A stretch of DNA of 64,000 nucleotides from Shinisaurus crocodilurus (taxonomy: Eukaryota > Chordata > Lepidosauria > Squamata > Shinisauridae). The stretch spans positions 180,317,085-180,381,084 of the forward strand of contig CM037880.1 in assembly GCA_021292165.1 (NCBI GenBank), read 5' to 3'. The notes beneath the pieces were generated by a model. That model was given only the letters and a program-made list of their open reading frames with translations. It was not told the DNA's origin and did not search any database. The translations under genes and the position numbers were made by a program. Positions 56,720-64,000 of this stretch are shown one piece after another. The stretch's first letter is position 1. Each line of letters begins with the position of its first letter.

Positions 56720-56850
56720 GTGTTGTTCATGGTTAACAACCCATAGTTAAACCATAGTGCAGGGTTCACACATAACAACCCATGATTCAACAACAACCCA
56801 TACTCAAATCATATTCTGGGTTGTTGTTGCATGTGAACCAGGCCATCACC
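56720..56850. repeat. palindromic repeat (gggttgttgttgcatgtgaa)
   Basis: ggttcacacataacaaccca (56764-56783) pairs with tgggttgttgttgcatgtgaacc (56818-56840), with further gttaacaacccatagttaaa-type units. Related motifs occur in the 16.4-17.7 kb element. Confidence 0.6.
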
Positions 56851-57292
56851 ACCTCCACCCCCCAACAAGCTGGGATCAAGAGGCATAAAATGATCTGAAC
56901 TCTCAAAGAGGAGGCTTATAAAGGAACAGGAGCTCTGAAAAGCCTTAATCATGCTTTATCTGTAAATTCTGGACAAGCTGGTGCTCCAACTGCATTTTAT
57001 TACTACCACACCACCAAAAAAAAAAAAATCACCACAAATCAGTTCTGAAAAAATGCAGGAGGGAACAATTTGGACTGCAACAATTTGACAATGGTGCTGT
57101 TTGGATGGTCTAGAAAAAGTGAGTGATCAAAGGATGGCAGTTCCAGAGAAAATGGTTTGTGTAGAAACAACAAAAGGGGTACTTTACCTTCAAGAAATAG
57201 AAAAGAAAATTTGGTAGTAGCTTCTCTCACCACTACAACACTGTGATGGGAAAAGGTATCTTGGGGAAATAGTCCTTTCTTTGCAACTAACA
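56851..57292. other. no recognised feature
   Basis: A-run at 57016-57027; otherwise unclassified. Confidence 0.35.
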
Positions 57293-57380
57293 ATGCACAA
57301 CAGTCCTGTGCACATTTATTCAGAAGCAAGTCCCACTGTAGACAGTGAGGCTTACTTCCAGCTGCATATTCATAGGACTG
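57293..57380. mobile_element. short palindromic MITE, copy 4
   Basis: acaacagtcctgtgcacatt ... catattcataggactgcag, with aagtcccactgtagacagtg in the middle. Confidence 0.6.
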
Positions 57381-57609
57381 CAGCCATCTCTACCTGCCCA
57401 TGCAATCGAAACCTTAAAAATGAACGGAATAATTGACAGGGGTTAAAAAAATTGGTGATATATTGTGCAATCCCACAGTAAAAGTAATCATGAAGTACAT
57501 GTTGTCCATGATGTTTCAGACTGACCTCAAAAGCTTTTAATATGCATTTATTGTCTTTTTATTCTATAATTTTTGCGGTGAGGGGGTGCGGTATTATTTA
57601 TCTAATTAT

Positions 57610-58453
57610 TTATATGTGGAGGAAGGGGGGGCTGGCTGACCCGCCACACCCCCACCCTTTCCTACCCCAAAGGACCCAAGACCCCCAGAGATCTCAAGGT
57701 ACCAGATTGCCAGCCTCAGCTGTCTGCAATCCTACTTGAATCTCTGTTCAGGGACTTGCCTTTGTCTATCACCTGGATTTAGTTACTGAACCAAGCAGAG
57801 CAATCCACAAACACCATGTGGGGTAAAACCAAGAAAGGTTTATTCTGGTAGCATTTTACAACAAGAATAGGGAAATGAGAGAAGCACAAAATAGAGAGAC
57901 ACTTTAGTACAAAGTAAAGCTGCAAAATAACAAAACCTGATTCCTTAATATCTCCCAGGCACACAACTCTGTTACCTGGGGGTCAGTTCTCTTCCAGGGT
58001 TAGATCCAGCACAGCCTTGCTGCCAGGGAGGACTACTTCACCTACCCGAAGGTCCGAGATGGGTAGCCCTCCACAAGGCCTGTCTTTACCAGAGCCCTCA
58101 TTCAGCTAATTTCACCAGGAGCTACCTGGGGTCGGATCCCGAGGCCCCCCGAAGGCTTGGGCCTCTCCTTGGCTTACTGCCATTGCTCCAATAGCCGGCA
58201 GCCACGCGATGACCAAAGACAAAGACAAAACCCACACGTTGGGAAATATACCTTCCCCTCCCCTCTCCTCCTTTCTGTAGCTCTGCTGCCTTTTAGCCAA
58301 TCATGATGCACTTCACCTGGCCAGGCAGGGGAGGGAGACTCATGACTTACTGGGCTTGAACTACATTTGCATTTGAAAGCCGGGTCTCCAGCTTTCAGGA
58401 CTTCCAGGCGCCATCGCCTCTTCCCAGCCTTACTTGGTTTACACATGAGGAGG

Positions 58454-58492
<39 letters not shown>

Positions 58493-58524
58493 GAACCCTC
58501 AAAGGCTCTTTTCTCCACATTATA
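57610..58524 (-). mobile_element. solo LTR, family A copy 2
   Basis: The LTR is 57615-58519, inverted relative to copy 1: minus strand TGTGGAGAAAAGAGCC ... CTTCCTCCACA. The duplication ttata is at 57610-57614 and 58520-58524. It aligns with copy 1 along nearly its whole length, including (CA)n, gatgcacttcacctggccag on the plus strand, and the polyadenylation region near 57840. Confidence 0.93.
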
Positions 58525-58617
58525 CATATACCCATTTTTGGTAACAAGTTAGACCCAAAGCAAAACCAACAATCAATTATAAATATAAATTAAAACAAAA
58601 CACCAATATAGGATTAT

Positions 58618-58823
58618 AGCATTATTATTACTACTATTGTATACATTTATATATATTTATTACATTTACTTCAGGATTTGATAGTACACTTCCTTACACA
58701 TTCAGAATGCATATAATAATATATTATATACATTCTGAATGTATAAGGAAGTGTACTATCAAACTCTGAAGTATTTTTTTTATGATGATCATAGTACTAC
58801 TATAACATTTATAATAATAATAA
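58618..58823. repeat. 206-bp fold-back palindrome
   Basis: The core arms 58668-58718 (acttcaggatttgatagtac...) and 58722-58772 pair almost fully around an AT-rich centre; outer arms (attattattactactattg / tagtactactataac) continue the symmetry. A third, single-arm copy (acttcaggatttgctagtac) lies at 58853-58900. Confidence 0.8.
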
Positions 58824-58900
58824 TGTGGAATTATGTTCATGTTAAAAATTAACTTCAGGATTTGCTAGTACGCTTCATTATAAATCCAGAATCCATGAGC

Positions 58901-59225
58901 CTTAATGGTAGTGGAATCTTGCAGGATCAGGTCTGCTAAATAGCATTCTGATTACATATTGCTAGGCAGGATATTTTCATGACTTCTATTTATAGAAAAT
59001 TACATAAGGGGCAGAGATGCAGAATGTTGTTCACACTGATGATAAAAGCATTTTTCTGTGATAGGCAGATAAAAGCCCAACTAAATATAGCAGTCATCTG
59101 GTTATAGAACAGTATTCTAAAGGAGACCAAAGCCTGTTTAAAAAAAATGAAGCAATGGCAGAAGGTCTTTGCCTTCTGAAAAAAAAAACTGCAATCTATG
59201 CATATAAGATACATCTTTTCATTAA
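58901..59225. other. no recognised feature
   Basis: AT-rich non-coding sequence. Confidence 0.35.
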
Positions 59226-59480
59226 GATATTAATAATAATACTTAGCAGTTGTATAGTGCTTTCAAGTGTTCCGAGCGCTTCACATGCAGTATCTAGTTA
59301 CATTTCTTACAAGAGTCTTGTAAGGTTAGTGCTATCCTCCATATTGCCAATTGGGGCGTGGGGAGAGACTATGAGAGAGTGGCTTGCCTTGTGAGGTCAG
59401 CTCACAAGTTTGTGGCAGAGGCAAGAAATGAATGAACCTGATTTGTAGCTCAGCCTTCTAACCACTGCACTGCATCAGTA
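59226..59480 (-). mobile_element. MIR-like ancient tRNA SINE
   Basis: On the minus strand: gatgcagtgcagtggttaga (A-box region), a degenerate middle, then tgaagcgctcggaacacttg and gcactatacaactgctaagt with ATT repeats, matching the layout of MIR and its L2-like 3' end. Diverged, hence old. Confidence 0.65.
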
Positions 59481-60240
59481 CCTAAGTATATGGTAGGTTG
59501 GATCCAGCCCATGTGCAAGTGGAAGTCTGCTTGTGCAATGGCACTTCTGCTCACATGACGGGACTCTCCTCCCTGCTGCAGCCCCCTGAGCCCACCACAA
59601 ATCTACTCTGGAGGGTCCTTCTGCTGGTGGAATGACACTATCGGATGCAACCCTATGTCCATCCCCCAACCCAAAATGCAGCAATGCTGTTACCGTTCTA
59701 TGTGCTTACGTCCAATGGAGAAGAATGATCAACATAAAAAATATGTTTGAATGAAGAGAAAGCAATATATGGAGTTGCTCTCAGGAACTTAGATAAGATG
59801 CTTGTTCCATAAATAGAACACTTAATCCTGCTTCTCTTGGTGCATCAGGTCATATCCAGTGCTATATTTGGTACGTATTTTTTATTTTTAGAATGCTGCA
59901 GCCCTGTTAAGCTAGGAAAGCATCTGTATGAAACTTTACCGTCAAAGTGTGGTATAGTGTGGTATCAGGGATAGAGCAGGATCTACTGGTAGATCTCTGG
60001 GTGATTTGCATACCCTCCAACATTTCACAGATGAAAATAGGGACACACATGTGAATTTGTAAGAGGTATGGTTAAGCAACATGAAGGTGTGATCAAGAGG
60101 GCGTGGCCAGGCAACATGAGGGCATGGCCAAGGGTATGGCCAGGCAACCAAAGGGCACGGTCAAGTACAAAAGTTATTAGAGGAAACACACAAAATCTTA
60201 TATATTATAATTATTACATTATTATATATTATTTTATAAT
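59481..60240. other. unclassified; local ggccaggcaac repeats
   Basis: 60060-60170 contains four imperfect units around gtggccaggcaacatgaggg, a local tandem duplication possibly within an old DNA repeat. Confidence 0.45.
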
Positions 60241-61022
60241 ATTTTTGTGAAGGACCAGCACCCGGGTCCTATGCGTGAGTTCGGCGCTTAACGGGTTAAC
60301 CGGCACTGAGTTACAGCCCGTACAAGTAGGTGAAACCGACTAGGAGGTTTGCGCACACAAGAGGAAACTCCAGCCCTTTGTATGACCAAATAAGGCTTTA
60401 TTTACTTACACAATATACAGAGCGGAACTAACAGCTTTCTAGGAATACTATAACGTCAACATGACCTGACGTGATCCCCAAGTTTATCAATGAACAGGCT
60501 CCCAGGCTAGCGCATTGGGATTAGTCAGTTACCTTAGACTAAAGACTTTACACTAGTCAATTTCAGCCTGACTCCGGGTCTGTCTGATCCGGGGAAGAGA
60601 ACAGCTTACTCCAGCCGCCGCTGGAGGACAAATCTTGATCAAAGTACCCCGTGTTCCCAACAACCCCCAAAAGGAGGGGAGAGGGGTTTTCTACCCCTGG
60701 GTTCCCGCTCTCCCCGGCCTCGCGGTCAGGTGGGGGCTTATGCCTGCCCCTTCGTGTCAGGTGGGCTTATTCCTGCCCAGGAAGAAGGTGACATGTTGGG
60801 TACTTTACAGCTCTTTGAGACTGCCCTGATAGTTTGATGGTCTTGATGGTCCTTTCCTGGGTTTTGTGGAATTCAACCGAGACTCTCCATTGTTGGGATG
60901 CCGGTCCGTCTGGCTGCTTCCCTGTAACTCAATCTCTCTTCCTTGCCCCCCCTCCCTTGGAAGGAGACTGGTGTGTGTGTGTGTGTGTGTGTGTGTTCAT
61001 GTCAGGCTTTCTCCACAATTTT
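60241..61022 (-). mobile_element. solo LTR, family A copy 4 (diverged)
   Basis: The LTR is 60246-61017: minus strand TGTGGAGAAAGCCTGACATG at the start, (CA)n at 60995-60971, polyadenylation-like taaataaagccttatttggt near 60390-60410, and the end ...TTCACA. The duplication atttt is at 60241-60245 and 61018-61022. The start motif and (CA)n are shared with copies 1-3; the rest is diverged, so it may be a sister subfamily. Confidence 0.85.
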
Positions 61023-61677
61023 ATTAGTGGCTTTTGTATTATTATTATTTACCTTACTTAAACCCTTAATTGTTGATATCTGGTGTTTTCCGGGGGGGGG
61101 GGGGTCAGTGCTTGCAGGGCAATCTCTTTCTTTTCGTTTTAAAATTGTCAGGATTGGTCCCGCATTTTCAGGGCAGTTGGAGAAGGAGAAGAAAAGAAGG
61201 AGATGCAGAGGAGGGGGGAAATACAAAAAGACACATTGGGGTTTTGAGTCCCTTCAGCAGTTTTGCTCCAACACCTCTACAGCTCTCGTTTTTAAGCACA
61301 AGAAGTAACTTTGAGGGGCTGAACAACTTTGTTGCTGTTTGTTATTGTGGAAAGGCCCCAGTTTAAAGGACTTTTTCTGTTCTATTCACACAATTTAGAC
61401 TGAAAGGAACACTTAAATAATCTTACAGAATTTAACTAACTTGAATTAAGTTAAAACAAACAGTGCAATCCTATGCACAGGTACTCTGGAGTAAGTACAA
61501 AATGTCTTCAATTACTTACTTACCAGGTCAGAGGCAGCGGGGAGGGAGCATTGGAGAGCACACACACATCTTTGGTCTGTTCGCTTTCTTCTTAAAGGGT
61601 CCATGGGCAAAATCGCAGCTAAGTTCTGCATAACAAATTGGGAATCTGCATAACAAAGTAAGAAGCCATGATGGCTT
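61023..61677. other. unclassified; G run and MITE scrap
   Basis: G run at 61093-61104. 61463-61500 has gtgcaatcctatgcacaggt, one end of a tgcaatccta-type MITE. Confidence 0.4.
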
Positions 61678-62755
61678 AGTATTTTTCCGTGTATAAGACT
61701 ATACTTTTCCGTTAAATTGTTAGTCGAAAAATTGAGGGTCGTCTTATACACGGAAGTACGGTATGCCGAGCCGCCGGTCCTGTGCGGACTTCGCCCGCGC
61801 GCAGCCAGCGGCAAAGCGCATGGCCCATCTACTGGTTGCTATAGCGATGCCTTCTCTCCACAGGTTGCTGACAGCAATTGGCTGACAAGGCCTGGACTCC
61901 TCAGAACCCCCTTGCCAGTGCGAGAGGCTATGAATGGACATCGCCTTGGCACTCATTTGTAAAAGCTGCTTGGGGTTGCTGCTGTCTCCCTTCACACACG
62001 CACGCACGCACCACCACCACCACCCCGTATTTTTTGTGCCACTCTTGCCAAATGAAAGATGAAGGGCGAACAATCAAGGGAGCATTGTCTCGCGCTCTCT
62101 CTTCCCCTCCCCAGGCTCAAACATCAATGACAACCTTTACACACACACACACACCCTTCTACTATTTGCATGAAAATATAGCACCAAAAATGCCCCCATC
62201 CTCTGTTCTTCTGCGTGCATACGGGGGCATCGAGGGCCGCTGCGCAGGCTGCCCGCGGGAGCCTAAGCCTCGCCCACCCGCCCGGAGCCCTGCAGGGTGG
62301 GTGCTGGTCCTGTGCGGTGTGGACCCCTGCAGAGGCTGCACGCGCTCGGGGATCTGCGGCGGGATGCCGGTCTTGGTGGCCGCCCCATGAAGTGCCGCCA
62401 GTGCCGCCCCGCAGCACAGAGAGAGCGGAGGGCCGCAAGCAGGAGTGAGTGCCATGCTGCCGTGAGGGGGCGGGCGCGGGGAGAAGCCAGAGAGGCCCAG
62501 CAGAGCCCGCGAGGGGAGCGGCTCAGGTGCGCCTGCCGCCCGGCCCAGTCCTGCCATGTACCGCGGCCCAGGCGCCAGCAGCTGTGCGGATCTGGACCAA
62601 CAGGCCGGCCGAGCAGCCCTCTGGGAAGCCGAATGTGGGCTGAATTGCCCGTTCACAAACACCCCACCCAAAATATTGATTTCTGAATTTGGGGTTGGAA
62701 AAGTGGGGGTCATCTTATACATGGGGGCGCCGTATACACGGAAAAATATGGTAAG
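61678..62755. mobile_element. CpG-rich inverted-repeat DNA element
   Basis: The ends tatttttccgtgtataagac (left) and tatacacggaaaaatatgg (right) are inverted repeats, with further cttataca-type motifs just inside (gtcgtcttatacacgg near 61740; gtcatcttatacatgggg near 62710). The 0.9-kb interior is the most CpG-rich sequence outside the SLCO5A1 promoter. No transposase frame is recognised, and no clear target duplication beyond a possible TA. Confidence 0.7.
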
Positions 62756-62819
62756 TGTTTGCGGGACTGTCCCAGCAGATTTGCAGTAGATTGGCAAGAG
62801 TTTCTGACCCTTTGTAACA

Positions 62820-62955
62820 CAGGGGTGGACAGCTTGTGGGTCTCCAGATGTTTTGGCCTACAACTCCCATCAGCCCTAGACAGCATAGCCAATGGGAAGA
62901 GATGATGGGATGTGTATGCCAAAATTTCCAGAGGGCCACAAGTTTCCCATCCCTG
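62820..62955. mobile_element. hAT-like palindromic MITE
   Basis: caggggtggacagcttgtgg ... ccacaagtttcccatccctg, with ttggcctacaactcccatca in the middle. Same family as 33176-33311. Flanks ttgtaaca / gtttaata match in 5 of 8 positions. Confidence 0.82.
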
Positions 62956-64000
62956 GTTTAATAACAGCAAAAACTAAAAAGCTTCCCCCTTATTAGGTTG
63001 CTGAAAAAGAACTGGGCAGGAACCAAGAGTGATTTTTTGTGCAGAAGGACCTACGAGTTTGGTTCTGGTTTTAATCACAAATTCCTGGGCTAAGCATGTG
63101 ATCAGAGGCACTCTCTTCCTTCATTCTTAGTGTTCACTCACCTGTTTGAGCTACTATTATGCACCTGGCTCCAATTGATGGAGGTCAGGGTTTTATTTAA
63201 AAAACCCCACATAAAGTAGAACTTGCATGCCTCATGTCTGCCCACCCCTGATCTTTAAAGTATGCAAAGGATGTTGAAACTGGGCCGTGGTTGACTTTAT
63301 AGAACTGGAGAAGGGGAGAGCAAGTACAATTTAAATGTTACCATTCAAATCTGAGTGGCTGGGTTTTAAAAAAAACAAGACAGAGCTGTATGAAACAAGA
63401 TTGCACTTTTCTTGAGCTATAGAAGCTATTTTATACTTTTCCCAGAAGAGGGCAATGTTGCTTTATGACTTAAATGTTGTATTTTAATTCATCGAATATT
63501 GGAGTATGATAAAGAGTATGTCTGTAGCTGAAGGGAAAAATCAAAACCAATTGTTTGAATGTCACATTTCTTATTTCTGTTAGAAACTTCAAAATTCAGA
63601 GCACCAAGAAAACCAGAATATGTATGCCTATGTATTTTACTCTCCTGTATGTAACCAGCAAGTGTCCTTCTCTAGTTTCCAGTCTCCTAAAGTGTTATCC
63701 AGACTCTAGTACAAGGAAACTTCTCAATTTCCTAAAGCCTTTTAAATCCATGAAGTTTATGAAATCAGTGTTAGCTTTCTTTGGCTGGGTTTCTGATGGC
63801 ACCTTGGTGGTGGTTGCTTTTTATCTCAATCATTTTATGGCCCATTAATTGAATGGATAATGTTTCTCAGCAAGGACTGAAGGGTCATTTAACATTTTCA
63901 ATGCAATTGCTACAAGAGCCAGGAAGATGAGAATATTTGTTAGAGATTCAGTGTACACATGAACTGTGGGCATGATACAGCCAAAGAGAAGCACTTCTGA
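62956..64000. other. no recognised feature
   Basis: AT-rich flank up to the window end. A 97-codon open stretch at 63555-63848 has no known motif. Confidence 0.4.

Noticed and set aside
49906..61022. A single provirus between LTR copies
   Set aside because: Each LTR has its own 5-bp duplication, orientations differ, and there is no gag, pol or env sequence between them.
62162..62797. 211-codon open frame on the minus strand in the CpG-rich element
   Set aside because: GC-rich sequence yields long chance frames in several frames at once here; no domain is recognisable and it runs through the terminal repeat.

Overview
This is nuclear DNA of a vertebrate, most likely a squamate reptile (lizard). 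The evidence is the transposable-element mix: several tRNA-headed SINEs of the Sauria type, CR1 and L2 LINEs, a DIRS tyrosine-recombinase retrotransposon, many hAT and Tc1/mariner-type MITEs and long microsatellites. The gene density of one host exon in 64 kb and the AT-rich background also fit. The species cannot be fixed from this sequence.

The only host gene I can support is SLCO5A1 (an organic-anion-transporter-family MFS protein) on the minus strand. Its first coding exon is 24280-25246: 322 codons plus one base, ending in a GTAAGG donor. A CpG-rich block at about 26930-27960 lies upstream in the gene's sense and is the probable promoter or 5' exon. Bases 1-24279 are therefore intron of this gene, and about 28-64 kb is upstream flank. 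No further exon was recognised.

Everything else is repeats or sequence I cannot classify. 1-5520: decayed DIRS element, antisense, with gag, RT, RNase H and tyrosine recombinase remnants. 6.2-23.3 kb: L2 fragments, GC-rich hairpin-ended repeats, Tc1-like MITEs, a three-layer SINE/MITE nest (18.8-19.4 kb), a hAT element inside a MITE (20.1-21.2 kb), and a SINE that joins 5S rRNA-like sequence to a CR1 tail (22.4 kb). 28-42 kb: SINEs, palindromic MITEs, a solo LTR (34.3 kb), two hAT elements with perfect 8-bp duplications (37.5 and 40.6 kb) and a short tandem repeat array (39.3 kb). About 42.95-47.33 kb: an apparently full-length CR1 LINE with both ORFs open. 49.9-61.0 kb: four LTRs of one family, three with perfect 5-bp duplications. 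61.7-62.8 kb: a CpG-rich inverted-repeat element.

The nests give a relative insertion history: L2 and old CR1-type LINEs are oldest, then MITEs and hAT elements, and the intact CR1 looks youngest. I found no complete unknown gene system. The most unusual items are the 5S/CR1 chimeric SINE, the intact CR1, the paired hAT derivatives that keep only a dimerisation-domain ORF, and the CpG-rich mobile element.
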